From NCBI RefSeq assembly GCF_006715635.1, contig NZ_VFNP01000002.1, positions 1,116,001 to 1,180,000 on the forward strand: a stretch of DNA of 64,000 bases, in the 5' to 3' direction. This DNA is from Streptomyces sp. SLBN-118 (GTDB lineage Bacteria > Actinomycetota > Actinomycetes > Streptomycetales > Streptomycetaceae). The notes beneath the pieces were generated by a model. The model made no database searches. It had not been told where the DNA came from and worked only from the letters and a program-made list of their open reading frames with translations. This document shows positions 1 through 8,810 of this stretch, piece after piece. A program made the position numbers and the translations under genes. How positions within the stretch are numbered: position 1 is the stretch's first letter; every line of letters starts with the position of its first letter.

Positions 1-898
1 CGGGCAGCGTCCCGGGCACCAGCAGCGGAGCGACGGCCACCCGGTCCACCCGGGTGCGCAGCCGCTCGTCGACGGGCACCGCGAGGGCGTCCTTGAGATG
101 CACCATGCCGACGATCTCGTCGATGCGCTCCCGGTAGACGGGAAAGCGCGAAAGGCCGGTCGCCCGGGTGAGGTTGAGGACGTCCGCCGCGGTGGCGTCG
201 GACTGCAGGGCGCTCATCTTCACCCGCGGGGTCATCACATGCTGCGCCGTGAGATGCCCGAGGGACAAGGTCCGTACGAACAGGTCGGCCGTGTCCTGCT
301 CCAGCGCGCCGGCCCGCGCCGAGTGACGCGCGAGCGAGACCAGCTCGCCGGGGGTGCGGGCTGACGCCAGCTCCTCGGCCGGTTCGACGCCGAGCAGGCG
401 TACGAGACGGTTGGCGACGGTGTTGAGCAGGGTGATCACGGGGCGGAAGGCGGTCGAGAAGAGATGCTGCGGTCCGGCGACGAAGCGTGCGACCTGCAAC
501 GGCCGGGAAACCGCCCAGTTCTTGGGGACGAGTTCTCCGATCACCATCTGGACGGCGGAGGCGAGCAGCATCCCGATCACCACCGCGAAGCCGGAGACGG
601 CCCCTTCGGGTAGCCCGGTCGCGGTCAGCGGCCAGTGGAGCAGCCGGGCGGTCGCGGGTTCGGCGAGCATGCCGACGACGAGCGAGGTGATGGTGATGCC
701 GAGCTGGGTGCCGGACAGCTGGAAGGACAGCTCCCGCAGCGCCGTGACGACGCGGCGGGCACGGCGGTCGCCCTCCGCGGCTGCGCGCTCGGCGTCGGGC
801 CGCTCCACCGTGACAAGACCGAACTCGGCCGCCACGAAGAAGCCGTTGGCGAGAATCAGGAGGAATGCCGCGGCGAGCAGCAACAGGGCGATGATCAT
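1..898 (-). CDS. Hemolysin-family CNNM/CBS-domain membrane protein (3' end outside window)
   Basis: Reading leftwards from the ATG at 898 gives 299 residues with no stop before the window edge. The first ~25 residues are a hydrophobic segment, followed by FFVAAEFGLVTVERPDAERA and SFQLSGTQLGITITSLVVG, hallmarks of the CNNM (DUF21) membrane domain of the HlyC/CorC family. A second hydrophobic stretch precedes the VIGELVPKNW motif. From about residue 210 the HVMTPRVKM...SRFPVY segment begins the first CBS domain. A GGAGG-like site (CCTGGAGGCGGC) lies just upstream of the start. Family members are integral membrane proteins tied to magnesium/cobalt homeostasis; the hemolysin label is historical. 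Likely 120-150 C-terminal residues are missing. Confidence 0.9.
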   Translation of the reverse strand, partial: MIIALLLLAAAFLLILANGFFVAAEFGLVTVERPDAERAAAEGDRRARRVVTALRELSFQLSGTQLGITITSLVVGMLAEPATARLLHWPLTATGLPEGAVSGFAVVIGMLLASAVQMVIGELVPKNWAVSRPLQVARFVAGPQHLFSTAFRPVITLLNTVANRLVRLLGVEPAEELASARTPGELVSLARHSARAGALEQDTADLFVRTLSLGHLTAQHVMTPRVKMSALQSDATAADVLNLTRATGLSRFPVYRERIDEIVGMVHLKDALAVPVDERLRTRVDRVAVAPLLVPGTLP

Positions 899-1110
899 GC
901 CGCCGCCTCCAGGGAGGGGGCGGCGCAGGTACTACCGGACGATCCGTCCATTGCTGGAGGGAGTCACTCCTCGGGTCGCAGGTGTCCCACGGGCCGGGGC
1001 CGGCCGGGTGGTGCGGGACGGGGCGCGCTCGGCGCCACCGGCACCAGAGTAATCAAGCGAGGCGCGGACGCGGCAGGGCACCGCCGCGTCACCTCGCCGT
1101 GGCCTTCGTC
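899..1110. other. Intergenic gap holding a hairpin
   Basis: No credible gene. It holds the upstream region of the hemolysin-family gene and the end of the PH-domain gene unit. The only structure I see is the hairpin at 1058-1096. Confidence 0.6.
1058..1096 (-). terminator. Probable terminator after the PH-domain gene
   Basis: An 8-bp perfect arm pair (GACGCGGC at 1067-1074, GCCGCGTC at 1083-1090) is extended by outer CGAGG/CCTCG arms across a small internal loop. It sits 15 nt past the stop of the PH-domain gene. There is no clear U-tract, which is usual in Streptomyces. Confidence 0.45.
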
Positions 1111-1581
1111 TCAGTCGGTGTCCGGCCGGGTGCCGCGGCTCTCCGCGAGGGCCCGCAGGGCGCGGGCGTCACGGACGGCGTGTGCCCTGGCGATGCCGGG
1201 CTGGATGCCGAGCACCGGCAGGCTGGTGCCGTCGCTGAGGTCGAGGAAGACCCACGGGTCACCGGGCCGCAGATTCACCCGCAGGATCTCGGCCCACTCG
1301 AGACGGCGCGTACGGGTGAGGTTGACGACGGTGACGCCGTTCTCGTCGGCGACGACCTTGGGCCTGCTCAGCAGGGCCAGTACGCCGAAGAAGAGCAGCG
1401 CGGTGAAGATGAAGCTGCTGCGCTCCCCCGCGCTGAGCTTCTCGAGCATCAGGGCGACCGCGGTGATCACGGCGAACATGGCCGCGCCCACGGCCAGCAG
1501 GACGACCCGGGTGCGGGTCGGCCTGAACGTGACCGGAAGCGCCGGGACTTGGGGGGCGTCGGCAGACATGGTCTCGGGCAT
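1111..1581 (-). CDS. PH-domain (bacterial PH, DUF2581-like) small membrane protein
   Basis: 156 residues. Two hydrophobic segments (about residues 27-45 and 56-72) are followed by a cytoplasmic region containing VVADENGVTVVNL, then LEWAEILRVNL and WVFLDLSDGTSLPVLGIQPG. This is the pattern of actinobacterial two-TM proteins with a PH-like fold. The function is unknown. It begins 3 nt after the hisG stop, so it is probably co-transcribed with hisE-hisG, an arrangement I recall from other Streptomyces. A second possible start (MSADAPQ) lies 12 nt inside. Confidence 0.8.
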   Translation of the reverse strand: MPETMSADAPQVPALPVTFRPTRTRVVLLAVGAAMFAVITAVALMLEKLSAGERSSFIFTALLFFGVLALLSRPKVVADENGVTVVNLTRTRRLEWAEILRVNLRPGDPWVFLDLSDGTSLPVLGIQPGIARAHAVRDARALRALAESRGTRPDTD

Positions 1582-1584
1582 TCC

Positions 1585-2433
1585 TCAGAGCCTGCAGGCG
1601 TGGATGGCCGTGGTGAGGATCGCCCGCGCGCCGAGCTCGTACAGGTCGTCCATGATCCGCTGCGCCTCCTTTGCGGGGACCATGGCGCGGACAGCGACCC
1701 AGCCTTCGTTGTGGAGCGGTGAGACGGTCGGGGACTCGAGGCCCGGGGTAAGGGCGACGGCCTGCTCCAGGTGCTCGGCGCGGCAGTCGTAGTCCATCAT
1801 CACGTAAGAGCGGGCGACCAGGACGCCCTGGAGGCGGCGCAGGAACTGCTGGACCTTGGGGTCGTCCGTGTCCGCGCCGGTGCGGCGGATCACGACCGCC
1901 TCGGACTTCATGATGGGCTCGCCGATGACCTCCAGACCCGCGTTGCGCAGGCTGGTGCCGGTCTCCACGACATCGGCGATGACCTGCGCGACACCGAGCT
2001 GGATCGCCGTCTCGACGGCCCCGTCGAGGTGGACCACGGAGGCGTCTATGCCCTCGTCGGCCAGGTGCTTGGCGACGATGCCCTCATAAGAGGTGGCGAT
2101 GGTCATTCCGCCGAAGTCTCCGACGTCCTTTGCCGTGCCGGGCTTGGTGGCGTAGCGGAAGGTGGAGCGGGCGAAGCCGAGCTGGAGGATCTCCTCGGCG
2201 TTGGCCCCGGAGTCCAGCAGCAGATCGCGGCCGGTGATGCCGATGTCGAGCTTGCCGGAGCTCACATAGATCGCGATGTCGCGCGGGCGCAGGTAGAAGA
2301 ACTCGACGTCGTTCTCCGGGTCGACGAGAACGAGCTCCTTGGACTCCTTGCGCTGCTGGTAGCCGGCCTCATGGAGTATCGCCGACGCAGGCCCGGACAG
2401 TGAACCCTTGTTGGGGACGGCGATGCGCAGCAT
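1585..2433 (-). CDS. hisG: ATP phosphoribosyltransferase HisG (long form)
   Basis: Catalyses the first step of histidine biosynthesis, ATP + PRPP to phosphoribosyl-ATP, in the cytoplasm. 282 residues starting MLRIAVPNKGSLSGPA. The PRPP-site region is seen in VVETGTSLRNAGLEVIGEP. The length and the C-terminal segment (SPTVSPLHNEGWVAVRAMV) indicate the long form with an ACT-like regulatory domain, normally the site of histidine feedback inhibition, so no HisZ is needed. It lies 45 nt downstream of hisE. Confidence 0.97.
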   Translation of the reverse strand: MLRIAVPNKGSLSGPASAILHEAGYQQRKESKELVLVDPENDVEFFYLRPRDIAIYVSSGKLDIGITGRDLLLDSGANAEEILQLGFARSTFRYATKPGTAKDVGDFGGMTIATSYEGIVAKHLADEGIDASVVHLDGAVETAIQLGVAQVIADVVETGTSLRNAGLEVIGEPIMKSEAVVIRRTGADTDDPKVQQFLRRLQGVLVARSYVMMDYDCRAEHLEQAVALTPGLESPTVSPLHNEGWVAVRAMVPAKEAQRIMDDLYELGARAILTTAIHACRL

Positions 2434-2478
2434 GAGACGGGCTTCCTTTGTTCGTGCCTGTGTGACGGGGGGCGGTAC

Positions 2479-2751
2479 TCAGAGGTGGGCGTAGACGTCG
2501 TCGAGAGAGATCCCGCGGGCGACCATCATCACCTGGACGTGGTAGAGCAGCTGGGAGATCTCCTCGGCGGCGGCTTCCTTGCCCTCGTACTCGGCGGCCA
2601 TCCACACCTCGGCGGCCTCCTCGACGACCTTCTTGCCGATGGCATGCACACCCTTGTCCACCAGCTCGGCGGTGCGGGAGGTGGCAGGGTCGCCGTTCTT
2701 CGCCTTGAGCTGCAGCTCGGCGAAGAGCTCTTCGAAGGTTTTGTTCGCCAT
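2479..2751 (-). CDS. hisE: Phosphoribosyl-ATP pyrophosphatase HisE
   Basis: Hydrolyses phosphoribosyl-ATP to phosphoribosyl-AMP and PPi, the second step of histidine synthesis. It is a stand-alone HisE rather than a HisIE fusion, as usual in actinobacteria. 90 residues from the ATG at 2751 ([13 protein letters not shown]). A GTG 12 nt further upstream is possible, but AGGGTGG is well placed for the ATG. The MazG-like helical motif [18 protein letters not shown] carries the acidic metal-binding residues. It lies between ribH (34 nt away) and hisG and is probably on the rib transcript. Confidence 0.96.
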   Translation of the reverse strand: MANKTFEELFAELQLKAKNGDPATSRTAELVDKGVHAIGKKVVEEAAEVWMAAEYEGKEAAAEEISQLLYHVQVMMVARGISLDDVYAHL

Positions 2752-2785
2752 GATGGTCACCACCCTACGCGGAAGGGCCTTCCCC

Positions 2786-3271
2786 TCAGCGCCAGGGTTC
2801 AGATACTGAACGCAGGATGGTCGCGGTCGAGAGTGCGGCGGTGACCGCCTCGTGGCCCTTGTCCTCGTTCGATCCCTCGAGACCGGCCCGGTCCAGAGCC
2901 TGCTCCTCGGTGTCGCAGGTCAGCACGCCGAAGCCGACGGGGACGCCGGTGTCGATGGAGACCTGGGTGAGGCCCTGGGTGACGCCCTGGCACACGTACT
3001 CGAAGTGCGGGGTACCGCCGCGGATGACGACGCCGAGCGCGACGATCGCGTCATAGCCGCGGCCGGCCAGCACCTTGGCGACCACCGGCAGCTCGAAGCT
3101 GCCGGGGACACGCAGCAGCGTCGGCTCGTCGATGCCCACCTCGTGCAGGGCGCGCAGGGCGCCGTCGACGAGACCGTCCATGACCTTCTCGTGCCACTGG
3201 GCCGCGATCACCGCCACCCGGAGGTCGCCGCAGTTGCGTACGGACAGTTCGGGTGCACCCTTGCCGCTCAT
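2786..3271 (-). CDS. ribH: 6,7-dimethyl-8-ribityllumazine synthase
   Basis: Condenses 5-amino-6-ribitylaminouracil with 3,4-dihydroxy-2-butanone 4-phosphate to give 6,7-dimethyl-8-ribityllumazine. 161 residues, the usual length. Seen: [21 protein letters not shown] (substrate pocket), [32 protein letters not shown], and the C-terminal [15 protein letters not shown]. It is the last rib gene of the operon, 53 nt after ribBA, and is followed by hisE. Confidence 0.98.
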   Translation of the reverse strand: MSGKGAPELSVRNCGDLRVAVIAAQWHEKVMDGLVDGALRALHEVGIDEPTLLRVPGSFELPVVAKVLAGRGYDAIVALGVVIRGGTPHFEYVCQGVTQGLTQVSIDTGVPVGFGVLTCDTEEQALDRAGLEGSNEDKGHEAVTAALSTATILRSVSEPWR

Positions 3272-3324
3272 TTTTCTCCCTTGACGCTTTCTGTCTTACT
3301 CGTCGCGCTTGCTGGTCGATCTGC

Positions 3325-4614
3325 TTACTGGTTGCCGCAGGCGGACGCCGTGATGGCGTCGAGCCAGGGCAGGTCGTGTCCCATCCGGTCCCGCTTGGTG
3401 CGCAAATACCGGAGGTTGTGCTCACCCGCCTGGACGGGCATCACCTCGCGGCCGTGGACCGTGAGGCCGTGCCGGACGAGTGCGGTGATCTTGTCGGGGT
3501 TGTTGGTCATCAGCCGGAGGCTGCGTACGCCGAGGTCATCGAGGATCTGGGCGCCTGCCGCGTAGTCGCGTGCATCGGCGGGCAGGCCGAGTTCGAGATT
3601 GGCGTCGAGGGTGTCGCGGCCGCGTTCCTGGAGTTCGTACGCGCGCAGCTTGGACAGCAGGCCGATGCCGCGGCCCTCGTGACCGCGCAGATAGACGACG
3701 ACACCGCGGCCCGTCGCGGTGATGTGCTCCATGGAGGCCTGGAGCTGGGGGCCGCAGTCGCAGCGCAGCGAGTGGAAGATGTCGCCGGTCAGGCACTCGG
3801 AGTGGACGCGGACGAGGACGTCCTCGCCGTCGCCGATGTCGCCGTGGACGAGTGCGACATGCTCGATGCCGTCGACGGTGGAGCGGTAGCCGTAGGCGGT
3901 GAACTGCCCGAAGGACGTGGGCAGATTGACCTCGGCCTCCCGCTTGACCGTCGGCTCCGAGGAGCGGCGGTAGGCGATTAGGTCCTCGATGGAGATGATC
4001 GTCAGGCCGTGCTTGCGGGCGAACGGAATCAGCTCCGGCAGCCGCAGCATCACCCCGTCCTCGCCCGCGATCTCCACGATCGCGCCGGCCGGGCGCAGGC
4101 CCGCGAGCCGGGCGAGGTCGACCGCGGCCTCGGTGTGGCCGTTGCGCACCAGGACCCCGCCGGGCTTGGCACGCAGCGGGAAGACATGCCCGGGGCGTAC
4201 GAAGTCGGAGGCCTCGGCCTTGCCGCCGGCCAGCAGTTGGAGGGTGGTGGCGCGATCCGCCGCGGAGATACCGGTGGTCACGCCGAAGGCCGGGCCCGCG
4301 TCGACGGAGACCGTGAAGGCCGTGCTCATCGACTCGGTGTTGTGCTCGACCATCTGCGGCAGGTCGAGCCGCTCCAGCTCCTCGCCCTCCATGGGGGCGC
4401 AGATCAGGCCGCGGCACTCACTCATCATGAAGGCGACGATCTCGGGTGTGGCCTTCTCGGCGGCGATGACGAGGTCGCCCTCGTTCTCGCGGTCCTCGTC
4501 GTCGACCACCACGACGGGCCGCCCCGCCGCGATGTCTCGGATGGCCTGCTCGACCGGGTCGAGGGCGAAGTCCTCGACGTTGTCGGTGGAGTACCAGGTG
4601 GGCTGAGCAGTCAT
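3325..4614 (-). CDS. ribBA: Bifunctional DHBP synthase / GTP cyclohydrolase II
   Basis: 429 residues from the ATG at 4614, whose ATGA overlaps the ribM stop. The N-terminal half (about 1-215) is 3,4-dihydroxy-2-butanone-4-phosphate synthase, with the acidic [11 protein letters not shown] loop at 38-48 and the [13 protein letters not shown] motif from 160. The C-terminal half (about 225-410) is GTP cyclohydrolase II, with zinc cysteines C274, C285 and C287 in [16 protein letters not shown] and the [10 protein letters not shown] loop. The two halves make both precursors needed by ribH and ribD. The frame stays open much further upstream, but that part reads antisense-like arginine-rich sequence over ribM, so it was excluded. 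Confidence 0.97.
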   Translation of the reverse strand: MTAQPTWYSTDNVEDFALDPVEQAIRDIAAGRPVVVVDDEDRENEGDLVIAAEKATPEIVAFMMSECRGLICAPMEGEELERLDLPQMVEHNTESMSTAFTVSVDAGPAFGVTTGISAADRATTLQLLAGGKAEASDFVRPGHVFPLRAKPGGVLVRNGHTEAAVDLARLAGLRPAGAIVEIAGEDGVMLRLPELIPFARKHGLTIISIEDLIAYRRSSEPTVKREAEVNLPTSFGQFTAYGYRSTVDGIEHVALVHGDIGDGEDVLVRVHSECLTGDIFHSLRCDCGPQLQASMEHITATGRGVVVYLRGHEGRGIGLLSKLRAYELQERGRDTLDANLELGLPADARDYAAGAQILDDLGVRSLRLMTNNPDKITALVRHGLTVHGREVMPVQAGEHNLRYLRTKRDRMGHDLPWLDAITASACGNQ

Positions 4615-5264
4615 GCTGCCGCTCCTTCCAGGGAGGGCTTGGCGCTCGTACGGGAGCGCAGCCACCAGTCGCGCATGCCCCACAGGACGAGCGCGCCGTA
4701 AATGACGTAGACGAATCCGGAGAAGGCGAAGCCGTTGGCGAAATTGAGCGGCACGCCGACCAGGTCGACGAGCAGCCAGGCGAACCAGAACTCGACCATG
4801 CCGCGGGCCTGTGCGTACATGGCGACGAGGGTGCCGACGAAGATGTACGCGTCGGGCCAAGGGTCCCAGGACAGCGACGGGTACAGGGTGAACACGCCGC
4901 CGACGGCGAGCGTGCCGGCGGTCGCGCCGGCGGCGAGGACTCCTCGCTCGCGCCAGGTCGCGAAGCGGACGGCGATCGAGCCGTCCTTGTCCTGCTGCCG
5001 GCCGCGGGTCCACTGCCACCAGCCCCAGGCCGCGACCACCATGACCACGACCTGCTTGCTTGCACTGCCGGTCAAGTGCGCGGAAGCGAACGCGACGAGA
5101 AGGATGAGCCCGGAGGCGAACTGCACGGGCCAGGTCCAGATCGAGCGCCGCCAGCCGAGCGCGAGGGCGATCAGGCCGACCGCGTTGCCGGTCATGTCGG
5201 CCCACTTGATGGGCTGGCCGAAGGCCGTGAAGGCCTCGCTGTTCAGCCAGTCGACGGCACTCAC
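4611..5264 (-). CDS. ribM: PnuC-family riboflavin transporter RibM
   Basis: 217 residues with about six or seven hydrophobic helices. Seen: [20 protein letters not shown] near the N-terminus, a Trp-rich [13 protein letters not shown] segment, and [19 protein letters not shown]. This is the PnuC fold. Actinobacterial members inside rib operons behave as flavin (riboflavin/roseoflavin) facilitators (RibM) rather than nicotinamide-riboside importers; substrate choice here is inferred from context. The GTG start overlaps the ribE stop (GTGA), and the stop overlaps the ribBA start (ATGA), so it is translationally coupled on both sides and lies under the FMN riboswitch. Confidence 0.92.
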   Translation of the reverse strand: MSAVDWLNSEAFTAFGQPIKWADMTGNAVGLIALALGWRRSIWTWPVQFASGLILLVAFASAHLTGSASKQVVVMVVAAWGWWQWTRGRQQDKDGSIAVRFATWRERGVLAAGATAGTLAVGGVFTLYPSLSWDPWPDAYIFVGTLVAMYAQARGMVEFWFAWLLVDLVGVPLNFANGFAFSGFVYVIYGALVLWGMRDWWLRSRTSAKPSLEGAAA

Positions 5265-5887
5265 GTGGCGCTCACCCCGGCTTCCGCGGCGTCCGCCGAC
5301 CGCGCGCCGAGCAGCCGCTCGACGTACTTGGCGATGACGTCGACCTCGAGGTTGACCGGGTCTCCGGGCTGCTTGAGGCCGAGCGTGGTCAGCGCGAGGG
5401 TGGTGGGGATGAGGCTGATGGTGAAGTAGTCGCGTCCGGCGTCGACGACCGTGAGGCTCACCCCGTCGACGGTGATGGAGCCCTTTTCGACGACATAGCG
5501 TGCGAGGTCGCCGGGGAGGGAGATCTTCACGATCTCCCAGTTCTCCGAGGGCTTCCGCTCGACGATGGTGCCCGTGCCGTCGACATGGCCCTGGACGATG
5601 TGCCCGCCGAGCCTGTCACCGACGGCCATGGGCCGCTCCAGGTTGACCCTGGAGCCTTCCTGGAGCGCGCCGAGGCTGGAGCGGCTCAGCGTCTCGGCCA
5701 TCACATCGGCGGTGAACTCACCGTCGCCGAACTCGACGACGGTGAGGCAGACGCCGTTGACGGCGATGGAGTCGCCGTGCCGGGCGCCTTCGGTGACGAC
5801 GGGGCCGCGCAGTCGGAAGCGGGAGGAGTCACCGAGGTTCTCTACGGCGGTGACCTCACCCAGTTCTTCAACGATTCCGGTGAACAC
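5261..5887 (-). CDS. ribE: Riboflavin synthase (alpha chain type)
   Basis: Dismutates two 6,7-dimethyl-8-ribityllumazine to riboflavin plus 5-amino-6-ribitylaminouracil. 208 residues from the GTG at 5887, chosen because the protein then begins with the family-typical [12 protein letters not shown] and GAAGGAG lies about 7 nt upstream. Two lumazine-binding repeats are visible, with [10 protein letters not shown] in the first and [10 protein letters not shown] in the second, and [13 protein letters not shown] between them. It starts 2 nt after the ribD stop and overlaps ribM by 4 nt. Confidence 0.97.
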   Translation of the reverse strand: MFTGIVEELGEVTAVENLGDSSRFRLRGPVVTEGARHGDSIAVNGVCLTVVEFGDGEFTADVMAETLSRSSLGALQEGSRVNLERPMAVGDRLGGHIVQGHVDGTGTIVERKPSENWEIVKISLPGDLARYVVEKGSITVDGVSLTVVDAGRDYFTISLIPTTLALTTLGLKQPGDPVNLEVDVIAKYVERLLGARSADAAEAGVSAT

Positions 5888-5889
5888 GC

Positions 5890-6984
5890 TCAGCGCTCCT
5901 TCGGGGCGGTGTGGGGTACGGCGGTGATACGCAGATCGGGCCCGATGCGTACGGTCTCGGTCAGCTCGAGCCGCAACGCTTCGGTGATCGTGGAGATTCC
6001 TGCGTCGGCGAGGGCGGCGGGGCCCGCGCCGAGGAGGACGGGGGCGAGATAGCCGACGACCTTGTCGACAGCTCCCGCGGCGACGAAGGCTCCGGCGAGC
6101 GTCGGGCCGCCTTCGAGCAGTACGGAGCGGATGCCGCGCCGGTGGAGGGCTTCCAGCAGGGCCGCCACGGACAGGCCCCGCCCGGCGCGAGGCAGCGTCA
6201 TGACCTGTACGGCGTCGGGCAGTTGGGGCTCGGCGTCCTCGGCCACCGCGATCAGCGTGGGCGCGGCGTCGTCGAGGACTCGGGCGCCCGGCCCGACAGC
6301 GGTGGCCTCGGTGTCGAGAACCACCCGCAGGGGCTGGACGGCGCCTTCGATGCCACGCACCGCGAGATGGGGGTCGTCGGCGCGGGCCGTCCCCGACCCG
6401 ACGATCACGGCGTCGGCCTCGGCGCGCAGCCGGTGGACGTCGGCGCGCGACTCGGGCGAGGTGATCCAGCGGCTGCTGCGGTCCCCGGCCGCGATGCGGC
6501 CGTCGAGGGTGGCCGCGTACTTCCACAGGACGTAGGGGCGGCCGAGGCGCACGGAGGTGAGCCAGGCGATGTTGCCCGCCTCGGCCTCGTCGGCGAGCAG
6601 GCCCGACTCGACCCGGACTCCGGCGGCACGCAGGGTGTCGCCGCCGCCGGTGGCCTGCGGGTTGGGGTCTGCGACCGCGTAGACGACCCGGCTGATCCCG
6701 GCCTCGATGAGCGCCTGGGCGCAGGGGCCGGTGCGGCCGATGTGGTTGCAGGGTTCGAGGGTGACGTACGCGGTGCCGCCGCGGGCCCGATCGCCCGCGT
6801 CACGCAGGGCGTTGACCTCGGCGTGCGGGCCGCCGGCGCGCTGGTGGTGGCCGGCGCCCACAGGCTGTCCGGCGGCGTCGAGTATCACGCACCCGACGAC
6901 CGGGTTGGGGCTGGTGGAGCCGAGTCCGCGGGCGGCGAGCGTGATGGCTCGGCGCATGGCGTTCACGTCGGCTGCGGTGGCCAC
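5890..6984 (-). CDS. ribD: Bifunctional deaminase/reductase RibD
   Basis: 364 residues from the GTG at 6984, which has AGGAGG 5 nt upstream; this decides against the longer open frame reaching into the leader. The N-terminal deaminase domain shows HAEVNAL (54-60) and EPCNHIGRTGPC with zinc ligands H54, C79 and C88. The C-terminal reductase domain (about 150-355) shows RPYVLWKYAATLDGRIA and GIRSVLLEGGPTLAGAF. It carries out the second and third steps from the GTP branch. It is the first gene after the FMN riboswitch, so the riboswitch acts on its transcript or start region. Confidence 0.97.
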   Translation of the reverse strand: MATAADVNAMRRAITLAARGLGSTSPNPVVGCVILDAAGQPVGAGHHQRAGGPHAEVNALRDAGDRARGGTAYVTLEPCNHIGRTGPCAQALIEAGISRVVYAVADPNPQATGGGDTLRAAGVRVESGLLADEAEAGNIAWLTSVRLGRPYVLWKYAATLDGRIAAGDRSSRWITSPESRADVHRLRAEADAVIVGSGTARADDPHLAVRGIEGAVQPLRVVLDTEATAVGPGARVLDDAAPTLIAVAEDAEPQLPDAVQVMTLPRAGRGLSVAALLEALHRRGIRSVLLEGGPTLAGAFVAAGAVDKVVGYLAPVLLGAGPAALADAGISTITEALRLELTETVRIGPDLRITAVPHTAPKER

Positions 6985-7550
6985 CGGGTCCTCCTGCCTC
7001 TTCGGGCACGGACTCCGGGGCCTGTCGATGACGACAGAGAGCGGAACAACGCTTCGCGGCAGTCGCCGGGACCGAGCACACAGACCGCCGCTTGAGCGGC
7101 GATCAGCCACTACGGCCGGCATACCGGAAAGGTCGCCCGCCGCGCACTGCCTCCCATCCGGACTTTCACCGTCGGTCCAGGAATTTCACCTGGTCAACCG
7201 GCCGCTGGATGCGGACGGGTCGCGGACTATAACCGCCGGTTCGGAATTACACCGACCCCGGAGTGCGCTGCTGCTGATACAGGGCCAGTGTGCCATGCCG
7301 CGCATGGGCTGTACGAGTGACCGACTGTGGACTGGCTCACAAGGCTCTGTCCGGTCGGCTGGTTCTGACCTATTGACGACACTGGTCTAGTCCTTTTAGT
7401 CTCGGCGGCATCTCCGCTGTCCGTGGGGTGTCGACCGTCCGGCGGCGGAGAACCGGCCCTTGCCGCCGCCGGGCCCTCGGCTCGCGGCCTTGGGCTCACG
7501 GCCTTTCGGCTCGCGGTATCCGGGAACCTCTGGCCACCCCCTCGTGCGGC
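6985..7550. other. Non-coding leader region of the rib operon
   Basis: 566 nt without a credible gene between ribD and the ROK gene. 6985-7140 is the untranslated stretch between riboswitch and ribD; 7141-7267 is the riboswitch itself. Beyond it, 7441-7470 forms an 8-bp GGCGGCGG/CCGCCGCC hairpin that could end the ROK transcript. Three 9-nt copies of GGCTCRCGG lie at 7479, 7493 and 7508. A sequence resembling half of a DasR site is at 7381-7396. I could not identify a convincing -35/-10 pair for the rib promoter. Confidence 0.6.
7141..7267 (-). promoter_or_regulatory. FMN riboswitch (RFN element) of the rib operon
   Basis: Read on the minus strand, the closing stem P1 is CGCACT (7267-7262) with AGTGCG (7146-7141). 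Between them are the conserved RFN segments GGGGTCGGTGTAATTCCG, AACCGGCGGTTATAGTCCG, AGGTGAAATTCCTGGACCG and ACGGTGAAAGTCCGGATGGG, in the right order for the six-stem aptamer. FMN binding is expected to lower rib expression. The distance to the ribD start (about 155 nt) leaves room for a terminator or SD-masking expression platform; I could not decide which. Confidence 0.95.
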
Positions 7551-8720
7551 TCAGCCGCGAAGGGTGAAAACCTCGTCCTGCGCCGCCTCGCGCGCCGTGA
7601 TCAGCGCTCCGCTCAGGACCGCCGTGCCGCCCAGCTCTCCGGCACGCACCCGGGTACGCAGCGGGGAGAGGCCGGCCAGCCGCGACTCGACCCGGGCCGC
7701 CAGCTCCGCGCCGCCCGCATGCCCGACCTCACCGCCGAGGACCACACAACCCGGGTCGAGTACAGACGCGACCGCGGCCACACCGAGGGACAGCCGTTGG
7801 GCGAGGCCGTCGAGGAAGTCGCCCCGCCCGGCCGCAACTGCCGCCTGCACCAGCGCCGCGGCCGGGGGCTCCCCGCGCCGGTCGGCATCGATGCCGTGCT
7901 CATCGGCGAGCTCGCAGATCGCGGCGGATCCGGCCAGTGAATGGAAGCCGCCCGCGCAGTCGACCGCGGAGGGGATGCCCGCCGTGCCGGGCACCGGCAG
8001 GAAGCCGATCTCACCCGCGCCTCCGGAGGCACCCTTGCGGAGCCTGCCGTCCAGGAAGAGGGCCGCCCCGACACCGTGTCCGAGCCACAGCAGGACAAAG
8101 GTGTCGCGGTCGCGGGCCGCGCCGAGGCGCTGTTCCGCGACGGCCGCCAGATTGGTCTCGTTCTCGACGAGCACCCTGGCGGGCAGCCGCTCCTGGAGGG
8201 CTGCGACCAGTCGGCGGTGCCAGGCGGGCAGACCGGAGGTGTCGCGCAGCTCCCCGGTGACAGGGTCGATCAGGCCGGGCGCGCCGATGCCGACGCTGTG
8301 GAGCCGGGGCGCGCCCGCCTCCCGCGCGGTCCGCTCCAGCAGCGCGACCGCCTGCTGGACCGCCGGCTCGGTGCCGGTGTCACCGCCGATCGGGAGTGAG
8401 GCCTCGGCGAGGGTGGCGCCGAGCAGGTCCGCGACGACGACGGCCACGCTCTGGGTCCGCACGTCGAGGGCGGCCAGGTGGGCCCGGTCCGCGACGATGC
8501 CGTACACCCTGGCATTGGGGCCACGGCGATCCGCGCCCGCCTCCCCGACGACCCGGATCAGGCCTGAGCCCTGCAGGCGCTCCACCAGGTCGGCGACGGT
8601 TGGCCGGGAGAGTCCGGTCCTGGTCTTGAGCTGCCCTGCCGTCAACGGGCCTTCCTGCTGCAGCAGTTGCAGCGCGTGCCGGTCGTTGATGGCACGGGCG
8701 GTGCTCGGTGATGCGGGCAT
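7551..8720 (-). CDS. ROK-family transcriptional repressor
   Basis: 389 residues from the ATG at 8720. Residues 1-75 are a winged helix-turn-helix (LKTRTGLSRPTVADLVERLQ). The rest is a ROK sugar-kinase-like domain with VGIGAPGLIDP, VLVENETNLAAVAEQRLG and LWLGHGVGAALFLDGRLRKG. The cysteine zinc motif normally following (CxCGxxGC) is missing, replaced by VDCAGGFHSLAGSAAI, so zinc binding and perhaps sugar phosphorylation are probably lost. It is divergent from the MFS gene, which it probably controls through the palindrome at 8755-8775. The effector, likely a sugar, is unknown. Confidence 0.88.
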   Translation of the reverse strand: MPASPSTARAINDRHALQLLQQEGPLTAGQLKTRTGLSRPTVADLVERLQGSGLIRVVGEAGADRRGPNARVYGIVADRAHLAALDVRTQSVAVVVADLLGATLAEASLPIGGDTGTEPAVQQAVALLERTAREAGAPRLHSVGIGAPGLIDPVTGELRDTSGLPAWHRRLVAALQERLPARVLVENETNLAAVAEQRLGAARDRDTFVLLWLGHGVGAALFLDGRLRKGASGGAGEIGFLPVPGTAGIPSAVDCAGGFHSLAGSAAICELADEHGIDADRRGEPPAAALVQAAVAAGRGDFLDGLAQRLSLGVAAVASVLDPGCVVLGGEVGHAGGAELAARVESRLAGLSPLRTRVRAGELGGTAVLSGALITAREAAQDEVFTLRG

Positions 8721-8754
8721 GCCGGAATCCTTCCAGATCCCCGCCCTCACTATT

Positions 8755-8775
8755 TATCAGGCAGGGTCCCTGATA
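8755..8775. promoter_or_regulatory. Candidate ROK operator palindrome
   Basis: TATCAGG (8755-8761) and CCTGATA (8769-8775) form a perfect 7-bp inverted repeat with a 7-nt spacer. It sits in the 90-nt gap between the divergent ROK and MFS genes, and AT content rises locally here, as expected around promoters. No binding data are implied. Confidence 0.5.
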
Positions 8776-8810
8776 GTTTACGCACCACGACGACGGGGAG
8801 GGGCAAGGGC

